In this document: positions 6,400 to 14,296 of the stretch, one piece after another
Numbering within the stretch: the stretch's first letter is position 1
Layout: every line of letters begins with the position of its first letter
Source of the DNA: Bacillota bacterium
Lineage (GTDB): Bacteria > Bacillota > Clostridia > Christensenellales > Aristaeellaceae
Reading direction: 5' to 3'
Length of the DNA stretch: 26,827 bases
NCBI GenBank assembly: GCA_023459675.1
Contig: JAEWTC010000063.1
Coordinates: 1-26,827, forward strand
Made by a program: the position numbers and the translations under genes
The notes under the pieces: model-generated
What the model was told of the DNA's origin: nothing
The model's input: the letters and a program-made list of their open reading frames with translations, nothing else
Databases searched by the model: none

Positions 6400-8955
6400 C
6401 TAAGGCGCAAGCATGTTGCCGCCGGGGAAGCCGACGTCGGTCGTGCGCAGCGTTTTTTGATCCAGGTACCATTCCACGAATTCACGCGCGGCCAGGCTTG
6501 CCTCGCCGCCGCTCAGGCCCGAGGGAATGAACACGACCACGCAGATTTCGGGAGCCTCATAAGGGGCAAGCATAACGAACCAGGAGTTGTTCTCCAGATC
6601 GATACTGGTGACCTCGGCCGTTCCCGTTTTGGCGGCAACCTGATCGCGGTATTTCCAGTCGGGGTTGGAGAAGTATTTGGCAGCCGTTCCGCTTTCGTCC
6701 ACAACGCCCTTCATCCCCTGGAGGATCAGATCCAGATACTGCTGCGCGTTTTCAAATTTGTTGAGCACGGTGGGCGTGCGCTGGCTTAAAATATCGCCCT
6801 CGGGGGACGTGATGCTGTCCACGATCATCAGGTTATTCACCACGCCGCCGTTGCCAAGCGCCGCGGCATACCGGCTGACCGCGGCGGGCGTCAGCACAGT
6901 GATGGACTGGCCGATCGCCACCTGAATGGTCTGGCTGCCGCCCCACTTGATATCGTTGAGGTAGATATAGGCGTCGCCGATGACCGCCTGTAAATGCACC
7001 ATTTCCCGGGTCATGTTCAGCTCTTCCATCAAAATCGGGCGCATGGTAACCACCCAGTCGGTCTGCGAGGTGTTCACCGCCATGTCCATCAGGCGTTTCA
7101 CGCAGCGGTTGAGGCTCTCCTCATCGTAGGTGATGTTGCGGATTGCGCCCTGGTTGCGCAGGTGCTTTTTCAGCTGGTTGAACACGATGATGGGTACGGC
7201 GGTATCCTGCGAGGACTCGCCCAGCGCCTTGGTTGGGTCGTACAGGCTGGTTTGGTTTCCGACCACGCTTCGCTCCTCGCCGGGCAGATCGATGCCCGTG
7301 CGGCTGGTGAGGCCGAACTCCGACGCATACTGGTACAGCCGTTCTTCGCCCAAGCGCGCGCCCAGCGTGTAGAAAAAGAAGTTACAGCTGTTGGAAAGAC
7401 CCTGTACGATGGTCTGGTTCTGGTGTTTAAAGCGCTGGGACGCGGAGATCCAGCATTTGGGCGCGGTGTTTTTATCCTTCGTATAGAGCATGAACAGACC
7501 GCCGTCCGAAATGGTTTCCTGCGGCTTCAGCTCGCCCTCCATCAGCGCCGCCAGCGACGGCACCATCTTGAAGATGGAGCCTGGCGTGGCCCGGGCGTGG
7601 ATGTTGTAATTCATCAAAACGTTTCTTTCGTCAGTGAGAATTTGCGCGCTCTCTTCCCCGCCTTCGATCAGCGCGTTCAGATCATACGTGGGGTAATTGG
7701 CCATGGCAAGCACGCGCCCGCTCATATCGATCACCATCATGGCGGCGCGGTCAGCCAAAGAAAGGGGGTATTTCTCCCAGTTGCGGGTCTCAATCACGTC
7801 GCGGTTGGTTTCCAGCCAGGAGTTGAGCATGAGCTTTTTCTCCTGCGCCGCCCGCGTGGTTTCCACGTTCAGGGCCAAGGCGCGTTCCGCCTGCTGCTGG
7901 TAGCTTGCGTAGAGGGTCAGCTTTACGTTGTTGCCGTCCTGCGGCTCCACGTAGCTTAACTCGCGGGTGATTTTCCCTACGTTGTCGCGTTCCACGGTGC
8001 GGTAGCCCTGCCGCGCGTCGTTGTTCTGGGTCAGCCAGTCTTCCATCGAGGCCTCGATGCCGTCCAGGCCGATGGTATCGGAATACTTATAGCCTTTGGT
8101 CTGCAGCTCTTCCCATTTGGAGATGGACGGGATCGGCCCGATGTAGCCGATCACCTGCGCGGCCAGGCTGCTGCGCGGATAGACGCGCTTGGTGCCCACC
8201 GCAACCTCCAGCCCCGGCAGGTTCATGGAGCGGGTTTCGATCTCGATGACGGTTTCGTAGGGCACGTCCTTAGCGATGACGACGGGCTGGGAGAGGAACA
8301 GGTTCATCTGCATTTCGGAATAGACCGCCATGACCTTGAGCATCTTCTCTTCGCTCATGTCATCCGGAATCTGGTAGCGGGCTTTGAGCCGCTCGATGGC
8401 CACGGCGGCGGATGGCACGGAGGATACGGAGAAGTAATTGTTGTCGCGCCACTGCGTTTGCCGGGTTTGGAGCACGGCCTCGGAAACGCCGGTGCCGAAG
8501 TAAAATTCCCATTCGCCCACGGCAACGCCGGTGTTGACGGGCGTTTCCTCGTCAGTTGCCTCCCTGCGGCGGATGACGAAGCTCACGCTCAGCTCGTTTC
8601 CGTTGGCCTCGATGATGTCGATCGCATCGGATATGGCCCGCGTAAAAGCTTTATACTGATCCTTGGAGTTTTGGGACGCATCGCGGTAGAAGGTGACGTT
8701 ATAGATCATTTCATCCCTGGCGAGGATGACGGCGTCGGCGTCGGTAATCATGCCGCGGCTGCCGCGCAGGGTAATTTTGGTGGTCCGCTTCGTTTCCGCG
8801 GTCTGCTGATATTCAAAGCTCGAGTTCAGCTGCAGGTTGGCAACGCCGGTGATCAGAACGACGAACATCACAACCACGATACCCAGAAACGTAAGGTATC
8901 GGACGGGCAGGTTGTAGCCCTGTCTGGATGGATCGAAGTGCTTTTTTCCAGCCAT
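6400..8955 (-). CDS. mrdA: Class B penicillin-binding protein 2 (elongasome transpeptidase)
   Basis: 851-residue D,D-transpeptidase that cross-links new glycan in the lateral wall. It has a short cytoplasmic N-terminus, one membrane anchor (about 21-42), then a dimerisation domain with the class B pattern (LRGSRGMITDADAVILAR, around 63-80, and a region near 250-345). The transpeptidase domain carries S460-x-x-K463 (TPGSIFK), S523-C-N525 and K776-T-G778. At 851 residues it is longer than many PBP2 proteins. Part of the excess is a charged stretch of about 90 residues (about 580-670) between the SxN and KTG motifs. Start ATG 8955 has AAAGGAA upstream. Flanked by mreD and minD and probably working with RodA. 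Confidence 0.93.
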   Translation of the reverse strand: MAGKKHFDPSRQGYNLPVRYLTFLGIVVVMFVVLITGVANLQLNSSFEYQQTAETKRTTKITLRGSRGMITDADAVILARDEMIYNVTFYRDASQNSKDQYKAFTRAISDAIDIIEANGNELSVSFVIRRREATDEETPVNTGVAVGEWEFYFGTGVSEAVLQTRQTQWRDNNYFSVSSVPSAAVAIERLKARYQIPDDMSEEKMLKVMAVYSEMQMNLFLSQPVVIAKDVPYETVIEIETRSMNLPGLEVAVGTKRVYPRSSLAAQVIGYIGPIPSISKWEELQTKGYKYSDTIGLDGIEASMEDWLTQNNDARQGYRTVERDNVGKITRELSYVEPQDGNNVKLTLYASYQQQAERALALNVETTRAAQEKKLMLNSWLETNRDVIETRNWEKYPLSLADRAAMMVIDMSGRVLAMANYPTYDLNALIEGGEESAQILTDERNVLMNYNIHARATPGSIFKMVPSLAALMEGELKPQETISDGGLFMLYTKDKNTAPKCWISASQRFKHQNQTIVQGLSNSCNFFFYTLGARLGEERLYQYASEFGLTSRTGIDLPGEERSVVGNQTSLYDPTKALGESSQDTAVPIIVFNQLKKHLRNQGAIRNITYDEESLNRCVKRLMDMAVNTSQTDWVVTMRPILMEELNMTREMVHLQAVIGDAYIYLNDIKWGGSQTIQVAIGQSITVLTPAAVSRYAAALGNGGVVNNLMIVDSITSPEGDILSQRTPTVLNKFENAQQYLDLILQGMKGVVDESGTAAKYFSNPDWKYRDQVAAKTGTAEVTSIDLENNSWFVMLAPYEAPEICVVVFIPSGLSGGEASLAAREFVEWYLDQKTLRTTDVGFPGGNMLAP

Positions 8956-8974
8956 TGTTTTTCCTTTCGGTGCT

Positions 8975-9529
8975 TTACGAAAGCCGCGCGGCCTTCCTGA
9001 ACGTGTACACCTTCAGCCAGCGCCGGATGGGCAATTGGATCAGCCCCGCCAGCGCCGTTGTGTACAATAGGGAGATCAGCGCCCGGCTGTAATGCCCCGC
9101 GTCCAGCCGGATGCCGCTTAGGTAGATATACAGGAGGTTGACGATCTCAAATACCAGAATGCTGAGCGCCGCGCACAACATGGTGCGGATGGGCGCGGGC
9201 AGCCGAACCGTTTTCTTGCCGGAGGTGCGGTCTTCCTCCATCCGCCGCTCGCTCTTGTCCGCAAAGGCCAGCGCGCCCAGCATTGCGCATACGGGGTACA
9301 AAATGAGGTAGATATAATCCAGCGCCGGCAGCATGATCTCCAGCAGATAGCCGATGCAAATCGACATGAGAAACGTGTACTTGCGCCCCATCGCAATGCT
9401 GACGACGGCGATCGTCGCAATGGCGAAGTTGGGCGCGACGCCCGCGATCGCAAGATGCCGGGCGACGGTGACCTGCAGCAGGTAGGCCGCGAACGTGAGC
9501 ACCGTAAACTGTATGCCTCTCCTGATCAA
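8975..9529 (-). CDS. mreD: Rod shape-determining membrane protein MreD
   Basis: 184-residue integral membrane protein with about five hydrophobic segments, typical of MreD in length and layout (short N-terminus, then AAYLLQVTVARHLAIAGVAPNF with the conserved Pro-Asn). MreD is part of the elongasome and works with MreC. Sequence conservation of MreD is low, so position between mreC and mrdA carries much of the assignment. The start is a TTG at 9529 that overlaps the mreC stop (TTGA). It is supported by a strong GGAGGAGG site seven bases upstream, and no ATG fits better. The middle loop (around 93-112) is charged and cytoplasmic in character. Confidence 0.88.
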   Translation of the reverse strand: MIRRGIQFTVLTFAAYLLQVTVARHLAIAGVAPNFAIATIAVVSIAMGRKYTFLMSICIGYLLEIMLPALDYIYLILYPVCAMLGALAFADKSERRMEEDRTSGKKTVRLPAPIRTMLCAALSILVFEIVNLLYIYLSGIRLDAGHYSRALISLLYTTALAGLIQLPIRRWLKVYTFRKAARLS

Positions 9530-10749
9530 CCGTCATCCTCCTCCACAGTCAGTTCCATCGGCGGAATGGTAGGCGTGGGCGAGGGAGTGGGCGGAAGGGT
9601 ATAGGTGATGGGCGTTGCCGTGCCCGTACCGTCGGTACTGACGGGCACGTTGTACTCGATGGACGTACCGCCGTTCGACGGCGCCGGGGTGACGTTCAAG
9701 CCGGGAGACCCGGCCGGCGTTTCCCCGGGCAGGCCTTCGGAGGGAACCGGCGTGGGCGCAAGCTGGAAGAAGTCGGACCCGATTTGGATGGTGGGGATGG
9801 GGCGCACCGTTTCCAGCGGCACCAGGCCCAGATCCTGCCCGCCGTCCCTGGATTGGATGGCTTCGGCGTCGGGCTGGTAGCGCAGGATGATCACATACTC
9901 GATATGTTCAAAATCGGCCAGCGGTTCCAGCACGACGTAGCTTTTGTTGCTTTCCATGCCGCGCGTGCTCTCGCGCACCGTGCCGATGGGGATGCCCTTG
10001 GGAAACGACATGCCCACGCCCGAGGTGACCACGGTATCCCCCGGCCTGGGAAGGAAATCCTCCGGCAGGTAATACATGCGGCACATGGCGGTGCCGTCCA
10101 CATCCAACGTCCCGCGCACGGTGCCCTGATCGCGCGTGGAGGAAACCAGCGCGGCGATGCTGGCGTCGCTGTCGATAATCGTGCGGACGTTTGCGGAGTT
10201 TTCCTTGACGTTATAGGTATAGCCCACCAGAGCGCCATCCATGGTGACGGCCATATACTCCGTTACGCCGTCGTTCGCGCCTTTGTTGACGGTGAACACC
10301 GAGAAGTAGTTGCCATCGCTCCTGCCGATTACCGTCGCGACCAGCGGGTTTAAGCTCTCGTTGACGGAAATTTCGTTGTACAGATCCTCGTAAACCGACA
10401 ACCGGTACGTAAGCTCCTCCGAAAGCATCGCCTGATACACCAGCTGCTCGTTTTCCAACTTGATCTCGTTATAGGCGGTTTCCAAATTCGCGCGCAGTTT
10501 GAGCGTCCGAAGATAATTCACCACCGCGTCCACAATGCTGGAAACGCCCGTTTGCAGCGGCGTAAGCACGGTGGTGACGGCGTTCTCCGGCGCGCGCAGG
10601 GTTTCGTTCCCCGTGATCAAAGCAAACAGATGGGAGCCCGCCAGCCCAAGCAAAATAACCGCCGCAAGGATAATCGCGGCGCGCAGCAGCCACCGGAACC
10701 GGCGGCTGTTGCGGCTAGGAGTTTTTGCCTGCGGCTTGTTGCCGTCCAT
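9526..10749 (-). CDS. mreC: Rod shape-determining protein MreC with long Pro/Thr-rich tail
   Basis: 407-residue bitopic protein. Basic N-terminus, one transmembrane helix (about 21-47), a predicted coiled coil (about 80-125), then the MreC beta-domain (about 130-290) with typical VIGRSDGNYFSVFTVNKGANDGV and GDTVVTSGVGMSFPKGIPIG segments. MreC organises the elongasome outside the membrane and contacts PBP2. The last 75 to 110 residues (from about 295, most strongly 330-407) form an unusual low-complexity tail rich in Pro, Thr, Gly and Ser (PPTPSPTPTIPP) ending in acidic EEDDG. Start chosen at ATG 10749 with GAGAGGG upstream; the frame before it is not MreC-like. It lies 11 bases after mreB and overlaps mreD. 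Confidence 0.92.
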   Translation of the reverse strand: MDGNKPQAKTPSRNSRRFRWLLRAAIILAAVILLGLAGSHLFALITGNETLRAPENAVTTVLTPLQTGVSSIVDAVVNYLRTLKLRANLETAYNEIKLENEQLVYQAMLSEELTYRLSVYEDLYNEISVNESLNPLVATVIGRSDGNYFSVFTVNKGANDGVTEYMAVTMDGALVGYTYNVKENSANVRTIIDSDASIAALVSSTRDQGTVRGTLDVDGTAMCRMYYLPEDFLPRPGDTVVTSGVGMSFPKGIPIGTVRESTRGMESNKSYVVLEPLADFEHIEYVIILRYQPDAEAIQSRDGGQDLGLVPLETVRPIPTIQIGSDFFQLAPTPVPSEGLPGETPAGSPGLNVTPAPSNGGTSIEYNVPVSTDGTGTATPITYTLPPTPSPTPTIPPMELTVEEDDG

Positions 10750-10760
10750 GCGTCGCCCTC

Positions 10761-11789
10761 TCAGCTTTCTTTCAGGAAGCCGGAATAGCCAAGCTGCTCC
10801 AGCATATCGAAGTTCTCTATGATGTTGCCAAGCCCGAGCACCGCGCAATCTGTAGGCTCCTTGGCCAACAGCACGGGAATGCCCAGTTCGCTTGCGATCA
10901 TCTGATCGATCCCGTACAGCTGCGCGCCGCCCCCGGCCAGATAGATGCCGTTGTGCATCACGTCCGCGGTCAGTTCCGGCGGCGTGCGTTCCAGCAGCCA
11001 TTTGATGGCGCTTAAAATGGCCGTGCAGGGATCGTGGATGGCCTCGTAAATCTGCGCGGACGTAATCTCGGTGGTCTGCGGCAGGTTGGTGATCAGATCG
11101 CGGCCGCGGATGCGCGCCCGGCGCTCGTCGCTGATGGGCAGCGCCGCGCCCAGGTCCAGCTTTACTTCCTCGGCGGTACGGTCGCCGATGAGGATATTGA
11201 ACTCACGCTTGATGTAATTGATGATCGCCTCGTCCATCTTCACGCCGCCCACGCGGATGGAGTGGCTGATGACGACGCCGCCCAGCGAGATGATGGCGAT
11301 ATCCGTTGTGCCGCCGCCGATATCCACGATCATGCAGCCGCTGGCGTCAAACACCGGCAGGCCGCTGCCCAGCGCCGATGCGAATGGTTTTTCCACCAGA
11401 TACACCTTGCGCGCGCCCGAAGCCTTGGCCGCTTCCATCACGGCGCGGCGTTCGATGGGCGATATGGAGGAAGGGCAGGTTAAAAACGTGCGCGGCTTGA
11501 ACAGGTAGCTGGAGCCGATGGCCTTGCGGACAAAGTACTGGATCAAAATTTGCGCCATTTCGAAATCGTTAATGATGCCCTCGCGCATCGGGCGGATGGC
11601 GGTGATGCCCTCGGTGGTGCGGCCGAGCATGATCTTCGCATCGTCGCCCACGGCGCGGGGACGCTGTTTACTATCGTTGGTCACCACGACGATGGTGGGT
11701 TCGTTGACAACGATACCCTTGCCCTTTACATAGACAAGCGTATTGCTGGTTCCCAGATCAATTCCCAAATCACGCGCCGCAAATCCCAT
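10761..11789 (-). CDS. mreB: Actin-like rod shape protein MreB
   Basis: 342-residue bacterial actin that forms membrane-bound filaments and directs lateral wall synthesis. Actin-fold nucleotide motifs are present: phosphate 1 GIDLGTSNTLVY (9-20), phosphate 2 VDIGGGTTDIA (155-165) and the adenosine motif LAGGGAQLYGID (284-295). Length is standard. The loop that in most MreB proteins reads IEEPxAAAIG is here VEKPFASALG (132-141), with Lys in place of the second Glu. No good ribosome binding site is visible before ATG 11789 (only GGACGTG). The gene follows maf by 24 bases and precedes mreC by 11, as in many Firmicutes. Confidence 0.95.
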   Translation of the reverse strand: MGFAARDLGIDLGTSNTLVYVKGKGIVVNEPTIVVVTNDSKQRPRAVGDDAKIMLGRTTEGITAIRPMREGIINDFEMAQILIQYFVRKAIGSSYLFKPRTFLTCPSSISPIERRAVMEAAKASGARKVYLVEKPFASALGSGLPVFDASGCMIVDIGGGTTDIAIISLGGVVISHSIRVGGVKMDEAIINYIKREFNILIGDRTAEEVKLDLGAALPISDERRARIRGRDLITNLPQTTEITSAQIYEAIHDPCTAILSAIKWLLERTPPELTADVMHNGIYLAGGGAQLYGIDQMIASELGIPVLLAKEPTDCAVLGLGNIIENFDMLEQLGYSGFLKES

Positions 11790-11813
11790 GCATCACACGT
11801 CCGTTCACTGGTT

Positions 11814-12401
11814 TCAAAGCCGGTAGAGGCCCGCTTGCGCAAGCAGCTCCCCCACCGTGCACAGCGGCAAGCCGATTACGTTGGACGGGCTGCCGTCGAT
11901 CCGTTCGATAAATATGCTGCCGACGCCCTGCATGGCGTACGCGCCGGCCTTGTCCATCGGCTCGTCGGACTGGGCGTAGCGCTCCAGTTCCGTTTCGCCG
12001 AGGGTTTTGAACAATACGTTCGACGTTTCCACCCGTTCCAGCACCAGGCCGTCCGGCGTATGCAGGCAAACGCCCGTCACCACTTGGTGCCATTGCCCGG
12101 AAAGGAGGGAGAGCATCTCGGCCGCCTGCCCGTGGGTTTGGGGCTTGCCCAAAATCCGGGCGCCGATGCACACCAGCGTATCCGCCGAAAGCACGGGGTA
12201 GGCGGGATGGCGGCGGAAAATATCAATCCCCTTGCGGCGGGCGAGGACTTGCACCTGCAGCGCGCCGTCGCCCTGCACGTCGTCCTCCGGCGCGCCGGAG
12301 GCGATGGCGGTAAACGGAATGCCGAAATACTGGAGCAGCTCGCACCTGCGGGGCGACGCCGACGCCAGAATCAACCGTGCCTCCTGCAGCGCCGTTTCCA
12401 T
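11814..12401 (-). CDS. maf: Maf-family nucleoside triphosphate pyrophosphatase
   Basis: 195-residue Maf/YhdE-type house-cleaning pyrophosphatase, which hydrolyses dTTP, UTP or modified nucleotides to monophosphates. The N-terminal signature LILASASPRRCELLQ is exact for the family. VLSADTLVCIGARILGKP holds the catalytic Asp. The C-terminal GAYAMQGVGSIFIERIDGSPSNVIGLPL is characteristic of dTTP/UTPase-type Maf. An upstream in-frame ATG at 12422 has no ribosome binding site, whereas ATG 12401 has GAAAGGGG eight bases before it and gives the normal length. It is the first gene of the cell-shape operon; maf next to mreB is also known from Bacillus. Confidence 0.92.
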   Translation of the reverse strand: METALQEARLILASASPRRCELLQYFGIPFTAIASGAPEDDVQGDGALQVQVLARRKGIDIFRRHPAYPVLSADTLVCIGARILGKPQTHGQAAEMLSLLSGQWHQVVTGVCLHTPDGLVLERVETSNVLFKTLGETELERYAQSDEPMDKAGAYAMQGVGSIFIERIDGSPSNVIGLPLCTVGELLAQAGLYRL

Positions 12402-12439
12402 GCCATTGCCCCTTTCAGCCATCCGTCTATTGACTTTTG

Positions 12440-12448
12440 ATTATACCA
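12440..12448 (-). promoter_or_regulatory. Extended -10 promoter of the maf-mre-rodA operon
   Basis: Minus strand TGGTATAAT gives a perfect -10 (12440-12445) with the TG extension. No good -35 lies 16-18 bp upstream, which fits an extended -10 promoter. It would drive maf and, with no internal terminator seen, all nine genes down to the terminator at 3520. Confidence 0.65.
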
Positions 12449-12576
12449 TATCGGATTTTGAGCGTATACCCCCGGGGGAATTTGTTGCAAACAAGGCGCG
12501 CGAAAAACACGGGAAAGCGCACTCCGCCGCGCGCCGGGAAAGCCGAAACCGCTTGTGCCACGGCAATTCCGGCAAG

Positions 12577-12596
12577 GTGCGGCGGAACAGCCGCAC
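12577..12596 (-). other. Hairpin after the ABC permease gene, possible weak terminator
   Basis: GTGCGGC-TGTTCC-GCCGCAC is a perfect 7-bp stem with a 6-nt loop, starting eight bases after the permease stop on the minus strand. There is no T tract, so it may be a factor-dependent end, an mRNA 3' stabiliser or a weak terminator. The rest of 12449-12604 shows no gene. Confidence 0.4.
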
Positions 12597-12604
12597 GCCC
12601 GGTT

Positions 12605-13387
12605 TTACGGCTGCTTGGTGCCGCGCATCACCGCGTAGCTCAGCGGGAGGCTTACGACGGCGGTGATCAGCTGCAGCGTTTCCCAGTTTTTTTCCACAAA
12701 CCGGATGATATCCTGAACGATTTGCACCCAGCGAAGCCCGAGCATCAGGATGTCTCCCTGGTTGCTGCTCCTGAGGGTTGCCAGGCCTTCGCGGACGGCC
12801 GGGATGAACATGAGGATGACGAACAGCAGCGGAATGCCGACGCTCAGGCTGATGGTCAGCACCCGGAAACGCCGGAGCAAACAGGCGTACAGATAGAAGA
12901 TCGCTGACCATTCCAGCGTATACAGTAAATACCCGGACAGGTCCTTGAGCCCGTTTTGAAGCTCCAGTGAGAACAGCGCCGGAGTCATGGAGAAGTGCAG
13001 CGGCGAAAGGGCTGTGAGCGGGAACAACAGCCCGCCGATGGTGAGGTTCAGTAAGAAGGTGGCGGCAAGCAGGATCTCCATGCCAAGGATCAATCCCGCA
13101 ACGCTGCCCAGCCACACCGAGGTGCGCGACGTGCCAAAGCGGATGAGGAAGCGCGAGGAGCGCCCCGCCGTGATGATGGCCGTAACCAGCGCGGCGAAGA
13201 AAACGATCTCGAAATTCGCGCGGATGCCGTCGAACTGGAACATTCCGCCGTTGAGCAGGGGAATCAGCAGGGAAATCACCTGCACGCCCAGCACGATGCC
13301 TACGGCCCAGGCCGCGACCTTGCCGATGGTTTGATAGTGATACCGCAGCACGCCCTTGAGGCGGGAGACTTTCAGCCACTCAGCCAT
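12605..13387 (-). CDS. ABC transporter permease (ABC-2 type)
   Basis: 260-residue integral membrane protein with about six hydrophobic segments (roughly 22-44, 58-75, 90-122, 150-171, 176-196, 236-253). It has the layout of small ABC-2 type permeases that pair with YtrB/BcrA-like ATPases. The ATG at 13387 overlaps the end of the ATPase gene by eight bases and has AAGGAGG upstream, so the two are translationally coupled and almost certainly form one transporter. No substrate can be read from the sequence. Relatives export antimicrobial peptides or lipids or respond to cell-wall stress. The gene ends the glnS-gltX-leuS transcription unit, followed by a hairpin. Confidence 0.82.
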   Translation of the reverse strand: MAEWLKVSRLKGVLRYHYQTIGKVAAWAVGIVLGVQVISLLIPLLNGGMFQFDGIRANFEIVFFAALVTAIITAGRSSRFLIRFGTSRTSVWLGSVAGLILGMEILLAATFLLNLTIGGLLFPLTALSPLHFSMTPALFSLELQNGLKDLSGYLLYTLEWSAIFYLYACLLRRFRVLTISLSVGIPLLFVILMFIPAVREGLATLRSSNQGDILMLGLRWVQIVQDIIRFVEKNWETLQLITAVVSLPLSYAVMRGTKQP

Positions 13388-14270
13388 TGCGCTGTGCCTC
13401 CTTTTCCTCCGTCAGGAACACGAACAGCCGCTGCAGCCCGATGGGGGCGGTGCGCACGCGTTTATCCTGCCGGATCCATTCCATCTGCGCCGCGGAAAGC
13501 CGCACGTGGCGCACCAGCGTGCCCGCAAGCTCTTCCTGCTTTAAAAGGTCCGTTCCTTCGGTCAGCTCCATCACGGCGGCCGCGTCTCCCGAAATGCTCA
13601 GGGTGCCTTCCTGCAGCGCGTCCACGGTGCCCTCGCACAGCAGCTTCCCGTCGTCGATCATCACCGCGTAGTCCAGAAACCGCGTAACCTCGTCAATCAG
13701 GTGGGTGGAGATCAAAAAAGTGCGCTCCGGGTTTTTCTGTTTCTCGTCGATCAGCAGGTCGTAAAACCGTTCGCGCATCACCGCGTCCAGGCCGAGGCTC
13801 GGCTCGTCGATAATGGTCAGCGGCGCGGAGCTTGCAAGGCCGACCGTGAGCATGACGCTGGTCTGCATGCCGCGGCTGAAGGTTTTCATCCTGCGGTTCA
13901 GCGGCAGATCAAACCGCTTGATCAGCGTCAGCGCAAGCGCCTGGTCCCACGCGGGAAACAGGCCGGCGCAGACGTAGAACAGATCCTTGATTTTGGAAAG
14001 CTTGCCGAAATCCGGCGTATCGCCGATGATGCAGAGCATCCCCAGCGCTTTGGCGTGATCCCACACGGCCTGATCCGCGATCGTAACGCTGCCGCCGCTG
14101 GGGCGGAGCATGCCGCCCACGATGCGCAGCAGCGTGGATTTTCCCGCGCCGTTGCGCCCGAGCAGGCCGACGATCTTCCCCCTGGGAATGGTTACGCTCA
14201 GGTTTTTCAAAGCCTGCGTTTTGCCGAACGCGCGGCTGACGGAATTGATTTGCAGAATGCCGTTATCCAT
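13380..14270 (-). CDS. ABC transporter ATP-binding protein (YtrB/BcrA-like)
   Basis: 296-residue ABC ATPase. Walker A is GRNGAGKST (38-46), Walker B LTIIDEP (151-157), D-loop SLGLD and H-loop His190 (STHLIDE). The signature motif is FSRGMQ (131-136) instead of LSGGQ, a variant shared with YtrB- and BcrA-like ATPases. The usual Q-loop Gln appears replaced in IIGDTP. A C-terminal region of about 90 residues follows the nucleotide-binding domain. Start chosen at ATG 14270, which has GGAG six bases upstream; an in-frame ATG at 14282 has no ribosome binding site. It lies 26 bases after leuS and overlaps the permease gene. The GntR regulator that usually accompanies ytr operons is absent here. Confidence 0.88.
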   Translation of the reverse strand: MDNGILQINSVSRAFGKTQALKNLSVTIPRGKIVGLLGRNGAGKSTLLRIVGGMLRPSGGSVTIADQAVWDHAKALGMLCIIGDTPDFGKLSKIKDLFYVCAGLFPAWDQALALTLIKRFDLPLNRRMKTFSRGMQTSVMLTVGLASSAPLTIIDEPSLGLDAVMRERFYDLLIDEKQKNPERTFLISTHLIDEVTRFLDYAVMIDDGKLLCEGTVDALQEGTLSISGDAAAVMELTEGTDLLKQEELAGTLVRHVRLSAAQMEWIRQDKRVRTAPIGLQRLFVFLTEEKEAQRNG

Positions 14271-14296
14271 TTCACACTCCATGTATCGGTAAGGAA

